Below, piece by piece: positions 35,801-46,570 of a DNA stretch of 64,000 bases. Position 1 is the first letter of the stretch. Every line of letters begins with the position of its first letter. The position numbers and the translations under genes are program-made. The notes under the pieces were generated by a model that worked only from the letters and a program-made list of their open reading frames with translations, was not told the origin of the DNA and did not search any database. This DNA comes from Sipunculus nudus (taxonomy: Eukaryota > Annelida > Sipuncula > Golfingiida > Sipunculidae): assembly GCA_026874595.1 (NCBI GenBank), contig CM049318.1, positions 33,253,956 through 33,317,955 on the forward strand, read 5' to 3'.

Positions 35801-38800
35801 ATAAATGATAATTTTCAGCCCGACGAAAATACTAAGATAATTTGGGGTGGGGACTTTAATTTTTGCTTTTCTGATGAGGATGCTGATGGAGGTAATTTTA
35901 CGCTTAAGTCAAAAACAGTCGACATGATTAAGAGGACTATGGAATTATTAAATATATGTGATATCTGGAGAGTTCGAAACCCAAAAGTTAAAAAATTCAC
36001 CTGGAGACGATTATGTCCACTTACACAACGGAGATTAGATTTCTTTTTAGTGTCATCGTCTCTGCAACCCTATATTTCACACTGTGATATTATACCCAGT
36101 GTTGGCTCGGATCATTCAGCTGTACATCTGGCACTTAGGTCACTGAACACTGATAAACATGGGCCTTCCTTCTGGAAATTTAATTGTTCACTTATCAAAG
36201 ATATAAATTATATAAACAAGATGAAGGAGTATATTGTTACAACAAAGCAGGAGTTAGATCACTCAGAGCTAGATGCACGAGGTAAATGGGAGTATCTGAA
36301 ATATAGCATTAGGAAGTTTACAATTACTTATTCTAAAGAAAAGAATAGAAGATTTAAAGATAGATACCTTTCATTAGAAAAAGAAGTAAAAGAAATGGAA
36401 TGTGCCATCAGTAGTAATCCGAGTCATGAAAACTTAGAAAAATATGAAAAGATCAAGAATGAATTGGAGGAATGCTATAATAAAATAACGGAAGGAATTA
36501 TAATAAGGTCAAGAGCACAATGGCATGAGCAAGGTGAAAGAAATAATAAATACTTTGTAAACTTGGAAAGGAGAAATAAGAATAAAACTTGTATTAGAAA
36601 ATTACTTATCGATGGAAATGAGGTAACAAATCAGGAAAATATTATGAAAGAAATATATAATTTTTACTGTAAAAGATATGAGAGACATATAGATAAAAGC
36701 TTTAATGATTGTGAACATTTTTTAGATAGTTGCTCTAACTTACCAGTATTAAGTACAGATGAAGCAGAGTTGTGTGAAGGTATGATTACTATAACTGATG
36801 TACACAATGCATTAAAATCTATGGCGAATAACAAGACTCCTGGAAATGATGGGCTTTGCAAGAATTTTATTTATGCTTCTTCAGTGAATTAGGAAGTTAT
36901 TTGACTACATGTCTTAATGAATGTTATAATTTTGGTGAACTGACTACAAGTCAAAAACAGTCAGTAATCACTCTTCTTGAGAAACCTGGAAAAGATGTAA
37001 GATTCATAAATTCATGGAGACCCATCAGTTTAATAAATGTTGACTGTAAAATCCTTAGTAAAATACTTGTAGCACGTTTAAGTAAAGTTCTGAATAAATT
37101 GGTTGATATGGATCAAAATGCATTTGTTCCAGGACGCTACATAGGGGACTCAGTACGCCTTATATCAGATATGATTGAATATTGTGAAGTAGAAAACATA
37201 ACTGGAATATTGTTTGGTGCTGATTTCGCTGCAGCTTTTGATTCCGTAGATCATGTGTTTATGCTATCGGTATTGAAACGGTATGGATTTGGACCAATGT
37301 TTATCAACTGGATAAAATTAATTCATACAGGTTCACAAAGTTGTGTTTTAAATAACGGATATTCAACCAGATATTTTCCTGTGTCAAGAGGTACTAAGCA
37401 AGGTGATCCAATTGCACCATATTTGTTCATTCTTGTGATAGAAATCTTAATGCATATGGTTAGATCAGAAAAAAATGTAAAAGGCATTTATATAGGTAGC
37501 AATGAAGTAAAACTAACAATATTTGCTGATGATGTTACTTTTTTCCTGTCCAATGTGGAGTCATTTAAATATTTGATATCAATAATTGACACATTTGCTA
37601 ATTATACTTCATTAAAAGTGAATTATGAAAAATCAGATGCAGCTTGGTTAGGAAAATGGAAGAAAAAGGAGGAAACACCAATTTCATGTAAATGGGTTAA
37701 ATTAACAAAATCTGCTATTAAAATTCTTGGGATATGGTACACATACAATGAAGAACTTTGTTATAAGTACAACTTTCAGACAGTGGAGGAAAAACTTAAG
37801 TTACTGTTTAACATTTGGTCAACTAGAAACCTTACAATATTTGAACGTACAGAAATTTGTAGAACTTTAGCCTTACCAAAGATTTTGTATGTTTGTAATA
37901 TGTGCACCGCACCAACAATATTTATTAATAATATCACATTACTCATGAGACAGTTTCTATGGAAGGGTAAGCGACCTAAAGTCAAATATGAGACAGTCAT
38001 TGGGTCCTATGACCGGGGAGGTTTGAGCTTCCCAGATGTTGGTACAAGATTAAAAACTCAGTATGTAATGTGGATAAAAAAATTAACCACAGGTTCAGAT
38101 AGAACATGGAAAACAATACCTCAGTACTATTTGAAAGCAATTGGAGGTAAAGATGCAATTTCAATGAATTTTGATATAAAGAGAATCCCATGTCAAATGT
38201 TGCCATTTTATAAGGAATGCCTGAAAGAGTGGTCATATTTTGTTAAAAAATACCCTGAATCAGCCCAGGAAGTTATCTTACAACCTTTGTGGAATAATTG
38301 TTATCTGAAGTTCAATAAAAAGTCTTTTTTTGTAAAATATTTTGATAGCTTAAACATAAGAACGGTGAAAGACCTTTTAACAAATAATGGTTATGTGTGT
38401 ACTTGGCACGAATTGAGGGTAAGGTACCCACCATTATCATTTAGCAAGTATTTGTCATTGAGATCTGTTATAGGTTCAATACCTCAAGACTGGATTAGTT
38501 TATGTATATCAGAAGAGTTTGTAGAAACTAGAGGACAGTGTGTTGTTACAGATACCGGAATTATTGATTTAGCAGAGATTACATCTAAAAGGGTGTATGA
38601 TTCACTTATCAAAAAGAAGAGCACTCAGTCAACAACATTAAAGAAGTGGGCTGAAAGAGGGGAAATTAGTTGTGAACAATTTACACAATATTATGTTGCA
38701 GCCCATCAAATTTCACTTGATATGTATAGCAGGGAATTCCAATATAAGATTTTACATAACTATTTACCTGTCAACTCTCTGCTTTACAAGTGGAATCTTT

Positions 38801-39445
38801 CTGACAGTCCGCGGTGTTCATATTGTTTTCTTGAATACGAAACGGTGATTCATTTGTTCTGTGAATGCTTTGTGTCCAAAAATGTATACTTTGGAATTCA
38901 GACATGGCTGAAAACAGCGAATATATATTTGCCTTCTCTTAATGTCACAACTATATTGTTCGGGGTATTACCTGTTAAGGAAAACCTCTTGCTGAATCAG
39001 CTTATTATGACCTACAAAATGGTTATTTATTTAAAAAGAAATGACCCTGACACTAATTTATTTGCGTGTTTTATTAATAAATTGAAACTATTGCAAAATA
39101 TTGAATATGAAATAGCTCAGAATAAAGGAAAATTAAATGTACATCTCCATAAGTGGGGGAAAATATTACCACAGTTGTTTTAATTAATATATTAGACTGT
39201 ATATAAATGCTATGAATGAGAGGTTATCTGTCCTCATTCAATAAGTCATTATTATATTACAATTTTTATTGTTTGATAGTATATCGTATGATACTATTTA
39301 TGAGGAAAAAGTATCATTAAGTATGAAATGTTGTTAATATGTCTGTAAAGTTCTTGTTATTGTATAATGTCCTGTTTGTATTGTATAATGTTATTATGTT
39401 TGTATTTGTAACTGTTTGTAATTGTATGTATATATGAATAAAAAA

Positions 39446-39477
<32 letters not shown>

Positions 39478-42400
39478 AAACATGATTTTGAGTAACTAGT
39501 CAGTCAGACAAGGCACAAATTGTATCTGCTAGGTGTAGTATCTTCTAACATGACATTCAGGCAGGTCTTCAGTAAATCTGCATGGAAACCTGAAATTAGG
39601 TCATGATGACCTATATTCTGTGAACTTTGGGCCAAAGACATGATTTTTAGCACCCTGAAAATCAGGTTGGCACAAATTGTATCTGCTGGCCCCTGAATGT
39701 TTCAATGTAATACACAGGGAAGTCTAAGGCAATATCCATGGAAACCTGAAATTAGGTCATGATGACCCATATTTTGCGTGTTCCAGCCAAAAATTCTTGG
39801 GCAGTCTCCATGGAAATCTGAAATTAGTTCATGGTGACCTATATTACTTGCCAGAAACATTTTAAGCATCTACTTTACTGTTGGACCTAGAATCTTCTGT
39901 CTTGACATCCAGGGATGTCCTTAGAAAAAAATTTGCATGGTAATTTTTAGGTCAGCTTTCTACATACAAAAATGATAGATTTCATGGGAATGGCTGGACA
40001 TATTATCATGAAACTTTTTCTTCTTGTTGATTTTGGAGAACTTTAATTGCTACAGTTGAATGGGGGTACAACCTACAAAATTTGGCATTCGGATGTTAAA
40101 ATTCATTTTGTGAATCTCTTCCTAGTCAGCTGAGCTTTAAGACACATGGATATAATTTATATAAAAAATCCATTATAAATATTCCTTTATCCAAAGAGTA
40201 TTTTATACATTCATTTATAAAAATTTGAGGAGACTGCAGGAGCCTTATTGTTATTTATTGCAGTGGTGCGCATTGCCCTTTTCATTCAGAACTTTTCGGT
40301 GGCTCTGTGTGCTGTCACCGTGTTACTCCGTCTCCAGTATGAGGACGTGATTCCTGATATGCTGAATGGTCATCTGTCGGGGATCATGGAGGCTGTTGTT
40401 ATCATCCTGGGAATCATGGCTCGGCTGGCCAGTGTGGGGACAAAGATTGCTATCGAGAAAGACTGGATTGTTGTAGTTGCTGGAAAAGACAAGACAAAAC
40501 TAGCAGGTATATACAAGTACATTTTTGTCCTAAATTTCCAGTTTCTATTAAACATAGCTTCAACATTTTAGCTGTTATCATTGGCATTCATTGCAGTTGT
40601 TGAATAAAAGATTTGCTGGTTAAAAAATATTTATCACAGCAATTTTCCTTCTTTACAATTCATGAACATGAACTTTCATACATGGTAAGTATTTTCATCA
40701 TTTATTTTTAAAATTAATGGTCCTCTCATTTTAATTGTTCAAGAGACAATGAATCTAAGAGATCTAAGGCCATTTTTTTCATGAAAGCAGAAACAAGAGC
40801 TGAAAAAAAAATGATGAAATGGGTTTTTTTCATGCCTCCCTGCGCATGACATCATTTCAGCTGGTTTTCCCTACCCTCCAATGTTCATATAGCAACAGGG
40901 CTGCAAAAGAACAAATTGTTAGTTCCAGTTTCTCTGCTAACACCTTAAAGTACCTTACAATCGGAATACATTCTCAAAATCTCATACTTGAACCCCAGAA
41001 GACTCAGCCTGTTTCAGTCTTGCTCTTTCCACTTGATATGGAAAAGTAAACAAGGTTTTACAACCAGCATGTCTTTCCATGCTGAAAAATGACACAGCGT
41101 GTGATGTTCATTTTACATGCTCGTGTTTTCACATGCATAGAAAAGGGATATGTGATTTACACTTAGATTATTTTTCAGTGTGTGGAAACACATATAACTG
41201 CATGCATTGAAAATGAACCTAAAAGGAAATCCAAATTTAATGAAATGTTAAATCTTCATTGTTATCCAACTGCTCTATAAATAAATGTCTTTTCTTAGAT
41301 TCACATATTTTAAATGCAGCCATAAGAGCTTTCCCTGTTAGATCATGTCACCACTTATTTGCCTTTTGTGTTCCACAGATCTAAATGCAACCACCAGAGC
41401 CATTGACTTGCTGTGTAAGATCGTGTCCCCACTGGCAGTTGGTCAGGTCATGAGCTATGCAAGTCTGAAGATTGGGGCAGCAGCAATTGCAGGATGGAAC
41501 TTGGTCTCTGTCTTTGTGGAGTACTCTCTGTTACACACAGTCTACAATCTGGTGCCAGCACTCGCAGTAAAAAACACAGGTTATACAGTAATAATTGTAT
41601 CCGCCAAAACAAAGTTTTGCGGATTCTATGTTTTTGACCGGCTTCTGCCGCTGCCACGTTCATTTCCGGAGAACTCCTCTGAGACTACTGGACATATTTT
41701 TCCGAAACTTACACTAATAATCGGGTCATATGTGAACTGGTGCCTTATCAATTGACGTTGACCTCTGACCTTTCATCTCTGCCCAGCGTCCATTTGTGTG
41801 TCTGTTTCCACACATAAACCCACATATATATATCTCAGGAATCGTTGACCAATCATCCATTTCTTGATTTTATGACAGGTGGCCCCACCTACATTCACGT
41901 TCACACTGCAGACATCCATGCTTATTTCTCTAAACTGGTTTGACATATCTTCCTGAAAAATTGCTTGTGTATAGATCTCACATAGCTCTTTATCATATGC
42001 AAAACTGGTGGTGCCACCTGTAACCATTTTTGCACAGCGTCCATCTGTTTGTCTGCCGTGGGATAAAATCACCCATATCTTGGCAGTGGTTTGACATATC
42101 TGCCTAAAATTTTGCAGGTTTATACATCTTGGACAGCTTTCTTGATTTTATGACAGGTGGCGCCACCTACATTCTAGTTTATGCTGCTCATATCTCAGAA
42201 ACCTTTTGACCGATTGGGCCAAAATTTTGTATGTGTGTAGATCTCATAAAAGCTCTTTGTCATACACAAAACTGGAGGAGCCACCTGCAACCATTTTTGC
42301 ACAGTGTCCATCTGTTCGTCTGCCTGGGGTTAAAATCACTCATATCTCTGCATTGTTTTGACTAATTCACCAATAATTCAGCATGCGTATACATCCTGGA

Positions 42401-45400
42401 CAACTTTCTTGATTTTATGACAGGTGGCCCCACCTACATTCACATTCATGCTGCAGACATATATCGCAGGACTGGTTTGACATATCCCCCTGAAATTTTG
42501 CATGTGTATAGATCTCACATAGCTCTTAATCATGCCTCACTTCACCCGTTCCACTCTGGTTTTGGCGGATACATGTAGTCACTTGTTGACTACCCGTATT
42601 CTATTTAAATATAAAGTTATATTTAATATAATTAAATATATAAGGAAATTTTGTTACTACTGCCTTATTTATAGAATTTATGTAATTTTTGGCTAATTTA
42701 GGGTACATATTAATCATTAATCTGTAATTAATCTGTTAGTTCATGCAAAAAGAGTTATGTTAACGCCCCTGTGATGGATTTATGAGCTTGTTTATCTAGA
42801 AGCTGTTGATACATGTACATTGGTACACATGCCCCTGGTTTGTCTGGTTTCTCACGAGATGTTCTTGTTGGAAGTGTTTGGATTACAATTGCCCCCCGCC
42901 CCAAAAAAAATTATACAAATATGGGTAAAGACAATGTGGACTTTCTGTGCCTGGGATTGATAGATTTTGCCTTATTTTTTTAAAAGTGCAAGAAATTATC
43001 ATTATTCAATACATGTGTGATATCAGATAAGGCCCCTTTAAGAATCAATTTATAATGGTATTGTCAATGTTCTCAAGTGTTCTCAGTTTGTGTCAGTACT
43101 TTACCTCCCCCAGCATGGGTTTTACCTTAAGTTTACAGTAAAACATGGACATACCAACTGAAGGACAGTGGCTAGTTTAATAACAACTGTGACTTTCACT
43201 CTTGTAATTAGTCTGATATAACCTTAAAATGAGATCACCATGACCTAGATTATTATAGTAAGAAGTATTAACTCAGTTGTCTGATATTTGATTTTGACTA
43301 TCACAAAAGGGGGTTAATGTAACACAGACAATGTGTGCATGCAGTTCAGAATATTTAATTTGTTTCCATCTTTTTGTTTATTTTTCAGATTCACCAGAAG
43401 AAGCTTCAGAAATAGAGTTAAAAGACATGAAAGAAGAAGAGAAGAAGATGCTGGATAAGACAGAGGGCCCGAAACAAACAGATGCAGAAAATAATGAAAC
43501 TAAACCAGCAGAGACTGAGGAAAAGGCAAGATTACAGGCAGAGAATGGGTTGACAGCAGAGTCATCTGGTGGAGTAAATGGAAACAAAAAATCAAGCAAA
43601 AAGAAAAAAGAGAAAGAGAAGAAGTCAAAAGTGATGTTGATGATGGAGAGGCTGATGATGATATTTAAGGGCTGGCCGATTTACATGCGACAGGACTGTG
43701 TGTATGCTGGGTTGGCCCTTTCAGGCCTCTTTATGACTGTGCTAGGCTTTGACAGTGTCACTGTAGGTAAGGTGGTTTGTAAAGTCACATCTATAAATAG
43801 GTAAAAAATAGAGGTTGACTTTTTTTATTTATTTATAAGGCTTTGAAACTAGTTGCTTTGGTTTATCCAATTTTGAAAGTATCTTGAAACCTTGAATTGT
43901 ACTCTGACACCTGGGTATTGCAGGCAAAGAGCAGAAAGGCATGTTTACCTGTGTACCTTTATTTGTGCAGTGACGTGACTTTTACTTATTTTATATTGTA
44001 TTCAGTCTCAGTTGTTTTTGACTTTAATAGGAATGGTAAAGGAGGCAGAAGAATGCCTTTCACAAATCCAAATTTATAGCTTGAAAAATCTTTGAAAATA
44101 AAATACAAAACATTGTGGGATCACAAAAAATTTAATCATATTTCTTTATTGTTCAAGGTATTCTGATTTAGGTCTTGATTATAAAACCAGGGTCACTACC
44201 AGTCAGCTGGCTCAATAAAACATAGTTAGGCTAAAGAAAATGTAGTCATCAATTGTAATTAATAATCATCTTATTAATGGTGTAAATGGACTTGTTAAAT
44301 TTATTGGGTACCTTTAAAAAATCAGTTAAAAATCTAACATCACAGTTAATAAATTCATGTACGTCATTTATAATTAATAATAGGAACATTAATACATTTT
44401 GTCATTTCTTTTAGGATATGCATATGCCTTGGATCTCTCAGAGTCCATACTGGGTATTTGCTATGGGCTTGCAGGATTCACCGGTATTATAGCCACTTTC
44501 ATATATCCCAGAATGCGTGCCAAAATTGGATTGGAAAGAACAGGACTTTTTGCATTTGCCGGAGATGTCTTATTGCTCAGCCTCTGTGTGCTCTCAATAT
44601 GGATGCCAGGAAGCCCGAGTATCTTGTACAAAGATCGTATACCTGTCTACAACAAACCGCAAAATTGCAGCGATTCTGTGTTGAATAATACCCTCTCTCA
44701 CAGTTATGATCAGACGTTACACATTCCATCCACGGAGCTGCCATTGCTTATAAATGTGTCAAATAATGTCGTTCAGAATGGTAACATATCTGACAGAGCA
44801 CTGGTTGCCTTGGAGCTGAATGACACCATGGTGATGCCATGTCCGCCAAAACCACCAAGACCCATGATATCAGTGATACTTTTCCTCACAGGGATTGTCG
44901 GATCACGTGTTGGTGAGTACAAATGCTTGTACACTGTATATGGTATTTAAAGAGGGAATAGTGACTTAAAGTCCATTGAAACTAATGATCTTGATGAATG
45001 GGGTATATTATTAATCATCTGCCAAACAGGTAATATGTAAAAGCGTAACAAGGACTACATTTTGCAGTAGGCTAAAGGCTCAGTCACACCTGAGCTACGA
45101 TCACCTGTGACTATTACTAGTCATAGATAAAAGGAAGTCATGGCAACTGAATGCGCCTTTTTTGGTATAAAAATGGTGGCGGTCACATTAGGATAAGACT
45201 ATCACATGAACATGGCACAACCATCAGCGATTACCTGTGACTATTCGTGGGACCAGTATATGACCAACTGCCCATTACCATTTTGCAACTAGTAATGTGT
45301 GGTTGTGTGACAGTCTCACAGCTGTCCTGAGACCATCTTTATGGCCAACCATAGAGGGTTATAGAGAGACATTTTGGTTGAGTAAGACAGTCATATGACA

Positions 45401-46570
45401 GTCACACAACAGACTGCCACCTCTTAAAGATAACCTATGATCAGCTGCGACTACCATGCCAATTGTAGGGAGGTTTTTGTGCAGGATACAAGACCTCCTT
45501 ACAACCGATGTTCCTCTTACGATCATTTGCAACCACTGGCAACCACCCAGTGACTTCTTGTATGATCTCACATGATTGTCAGTTACTTCCCATGATTGGG
45601 TTTGTAACTAGTGCCATGGTAACTTCCTTAGTCTGAATTGGGCCTTTTGGTGTGTATACACTACCTGTGCAGTGGTCACATTACATTCATGTATATTGCT
45701 CCCAGGGAGTTAGCACAGGGCCAACAATGTTCCAGTCAGTTGTAAGCCTGAAATTTTAGAGTCAAGTTCAAAACCTACAACATGTTAATTCTTTATAGAT
45801 TTCATGGCCAGTTTATTTGAAAAATGTATAAAAATCAAACAGTGTAGAGATCTTATTGTCCTCCATTAGGCTATGGCCAACACCCATTCTGTGGCCTAAA
45901 AACCTAGCACAGCAAGTCTTAATCATATATGTGTCAACAACACAATGACTCCTACACACAAACAGTGTTCCAGGACTTTAAGGTTCAATTCTGAAACTGT
46001 ACAGCAGGAGTGCAACATGATATTTTGCATATGTTCTAGATTAGCAAGAGAGTCTCATATTTAATATTTTCTAAAAGTTAATGCCTGTTGTATAGCAGGA
46101 GCATAACATTTCCATTAATATCCAGAGAGATTCTATATTATTTTGTTGTCCTGTAGGTTTATACGCAGATTTTAGCATATATTAGCATGATATGTGCAGC
46201 AGGAGTTATTCTAACATCTTTTACAGGTTTGTGGCTGGCTGATCTGACCATCACACAGATCATGCAGGAGACCATCCCAGAGCACAAACGGGGAGTTGTG
46301 AATGGCGTGCAGAGCTCACTCAACATGCTGCTGGACATGTTCAAGTTCGTCATGGTGATTGCTGCTCCAGAACCTCGTACCTTCAGCATCCTCATCCTCA
46401 TCTCATTTGTCTTCATCATCCTCTCAGGTATGCTGTTCTCGTACCACTCATGGAGGGTCAGAGGTCACCTGTTCCATTTTGATAAAATAACAAAACCATG
46501 CAATGGACATGCAGGTAATACAGAGACAGAAACAGAAAGCAGAAATGGAGCAAAGGCGGAAGTGGCCTAG
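29894..46570 (+). CDS. SLC40A1: Ferroportin-family iron exporter (solute carrier 40), 8 exons, 640 aa
   Basis: Multi-pass exporter of Fe2+ across the plasma membrane (family knowledge). Exons: 29894-29924, 32063-32130, 33052-33211, 40264-40506, 41379-41579, 43389-43766, 44415-44912, 46227-46570; all sites are AG/GT, phases agree, total 1923 nt including TAG. Family signatures seen: YMGHFLSSWGDRMW (residues 25-38), GLIGDWVDRNQRLK, KDWIVVVAGKDKTKLA, PLAVGQVM, GWNLVSVFVEY, MTVLGFDSVTVGYAYALDL, GVVNGVQSSLNMLLDMFKF. It is longer than the human protein (571 aa) because of an acidic then Lys-rich cytoplasmic loop in exon 6 and a large exon 7 extracellular loop with five N-glycosylation sequons (NCS, NNT, NVS, NIS, NDT). 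Asp39 of human is kept (D35), but the positions of human His43, Cys326 and His507 are S39, S357 and K566. It may therefore be a divergent paralogue rather than the functional orthologue. A full-length LINE sits in intron 3. Confidence 0.95.
30340..30720. repeat. Diverged copy of the 28040 repeat in ferroportin intron 1
   Basis: Shares ACCTGTGAGCTTA, GGAGCTAGCA, CCATTGCACAGGTT and similar phrases with 28040-28930 in the same order and direction. Confidence 0.6.
30720..32062. other. Ferroportin intron 1, distal part
   Basis: Phrases resembling dispersed AGGTCA-rich repeats occur, but no gene or defined element was found. Confidence 0.4.
33315..33490. repeat. Small MITE-like repeat in ferroportin intron 3
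   Basis: The word CTGTCTAATAAGACCACCTG occurs at about 33341 and 33419, with a near match around 33360, and an inverted form (GGTCTCATAACACAGGTTTCA) closes the block. It is related in wording to the CAGTGAAACCTG class of mariner-type ends. Confidence 0.45.
33647..33659. repeat. LINE target site duplication, 5' copy
   Basis: CATGATTTTGAGT; the matching copy is at 39481-39493 just after the poly(A) tail. Preceding A residues blur the exact length. Confidence 0.85.
34092..34907 (+). CDS. LINE ORF1 protein, 271 aa
   Basis: RNA-binding chaperone of the retrotransposon particle (family role). Visible parts: a Ser-rich basic N-terminus, then a coiled coil at about residues 50-130 (heptad-like runs of I/L/E/K around ENKISELENVVVSLKQEN), then an RRM-like core beginning CNIRILGV and followed by DVAHRVG and RAIIVKFMSRDEK, which match the L1-type 'transposase 22' pattern, and a basic C-terminal domain. 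The frame is fully open from ATG to TAA. The 433-bp gap to ORF2 has no large frame of interest. Confidence 0.88.
   Translation: MPKEEFKRTRSDLSSSSSDSSVVSKKHKRLPSLKLDDSVIEDSMGSLTEERMFQMLESFKKEILTEIRKSIVTEIEETIMEKCVKPLENKISELENVVVSLKQENIALKNECEQTKNMAREAKINAVNNEQYSRRCNIRILGVIDKDKTEDTRKVAISIFQNKLNVKVEERSIDVAHRVGTHRHDSDRAIIVKFMSRDEKLSVLKARKQLKNSGIIIVDDMCAEMQKMFNRVKKDQRVSDAWTWDGKVFVKGRDNKVFRVKYGDQLDVVMK
35411..36892 (+). CDS. LINE ORF2, N-terminal part: APE-type endonuclease, ends at frameshift
   Basis: Target-nicking endonuclease part of ORF2. Motifs in order: LSVNANGIRN (from residue 5 of this start), FIQESHS, NVYGPN, GGDFNF and SDHSAV, the last carrying the catalytic His. A long helical linker follows. 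I chose the ATG at 35411 because the family begins right before the LSxNxxG motif; an in-frame ATG at 35345 would add 22 unconvincing residues. The frame leaves the ORF2 reading near 36857, just after the NNKTPGNDGL motif that opens the RT, and stops at 36892. The continuation is in the next frame at 36856. Confidence 0.85.
   Translation: MNFKILSVNANGIRNYIKRRKLFNWCHKQGLDKGICFIQESHSDTKCEQAWKHQWRGHSFFSHGTNQARGTLTLIGSKLEFTLLDSKVDDAGRFVMLYCIIQGSHFLLINVYGPNSETEQLLCYENIYNIINDNFQPDENTKIIWGGDFNFCFSDEDADGGNFTLKSKTVDMIKRTMELLNICDIWRVRNPKVKKFTWRRLCPLTQRRLDFFLVSSSLQPYISHCDIIPSVGSDHSAVHLALRSLNTDKHGPSFWKFNCSLIKDINYINKMKEYIVTTKQELDHSELDARGKWEYLKYSIRKFTITYSKEKNRRFKDRYLSLEKEVKEMECAISSNPSHENLEKYEKIKNELEECYNKITEGIIIRSRAQWHEQGERNNKYFVNLERRNKNKTCIRKLLIDGNEVTNQENIMKEIYNFYCKRYERHIDKSFNDCEHFLDSCSNLPVLSTDEAELCEGMITITDVHNALKSMANNKTPGNDGLCKNFIYASSVN
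36856..39183 (+). pseudogene. LINE ORF2, reverse transcriptase and C-terminal part, after frameshift
   Basis: Continuation of ORF2 in a shifted frame (a one-base loss in the stretch around 36857 explains it). RT signatures: SWRPISLINVDCKILSKILV, QNAFVPGR, DFAAAFDSVDH, SRGTKQGDPIAPYLF and FADDVTFF (37522-37545), the catalytic Asp pair being intact. The C-terminus has CSYC..H..C spacing near 38818-38870, a zinc-knuckle-like motif known from L1 ORF2. It ends at TAA 39181-39183. Except for the shift the frame is open, so this copy is probably inactive now but young. Confidence 0.88.
39427..39480 (+). repeat. LINE poly(A) tail
   Basis: GAATAAA followed by more than 35 A residues with a single G. 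Confidence 0.95.
39481..39493. repeat. LINE target site duplication, 3' copy
   Basis: CATGATTTTGAGT directly after the A tract, identical to 33647-33659. Confidence 0.85.
39481..40000. repeat. About 140-bp dispersed/tandem repeat that hosted the LINE
   Basis: Units with AAATTAGGTCATG.TGACC followed by ATATT..GTGAACT recur at about 33590, 39590, 39745 and 39815. The pre-insertion flank (33525-33659) and the post-insertion flank belong to the same repeat block, now split by the LINE. Confidence 0.65.
41597..42572. mobile_element. DNA element with 14-bp TIR GTATCCGCCAAAAC and internal repeats
   Basis: Left end GTATCCGCCAAAAC (41597-41610) and right end GTTTTGGCGGATAC (42559-42572) are perfect inverses. 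Inside, a unit starting TTCTTGATTTTATGACAGGT recurs at about 41862, 42140 and 42408 (period about 270 bp), as does CAAAACTGG.GG.GCCACCTG. A shorter copy is at 29026-29693. No target duplication is clear, and flanking similarity between copies suggests the true ends may lie slightly farther out. It lies in ferroportin intron 5. Confidence 0.65.
42573..43388. other. Rest of ferroportin intron 5
   Basis: No gene or repeat with defined ends recognised. Confidence 0.4.
45065..45655. mobile_element. MITE-like palindromic repeat in ferroportin intron 7
   Basis: The start AAAGGCTCAGTCACACC and the inverse of the end, AAAGGCCCAATTCAGAC, are similar, and the inside is rich in repeated GTGACTATT, TGCGACTACC and CACATGA phrases. 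The reading frame at 45359-45571 is not coding. Confidence 0.4.

Larger units (their letters stand above)
33660..39480 (+). mobile_element. Full-length LINE (L1/Tx1-like), 5.8 kb, in ferroportin intron 3
   Basis: The order is 5' UTR (33660-34091), ORF1 (34092-34907), ORF2 (35411-39183, one frameshift), 3' UTR with AATAAA, and a poly(A) tail ending at 39480. The 13-bp word CATGATTTTGAGT occurs right before (33647-33659) and right after (39481-39493) the element: a target site duplication. Endonuclease plus RT plus a C-terminal CCHC-like motif and a coiled-coil/RRM ORF1 are typical of the L1/Tx1 group. It is inserted in the same orientation as the ferroportin gene. The long A tail, clear duplication and almost open frames indicate a recent insertion. 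Confidence 0.93.

Noticed and set aside
46187-46226. Alternative in-frame start of ferroportin exon 8 upstream of 46227
   Set aside because: The frame is open but the acceptor TTTTACAG at 46219-46226 restores the family sequence (RVG then LWLADLT) exactly.
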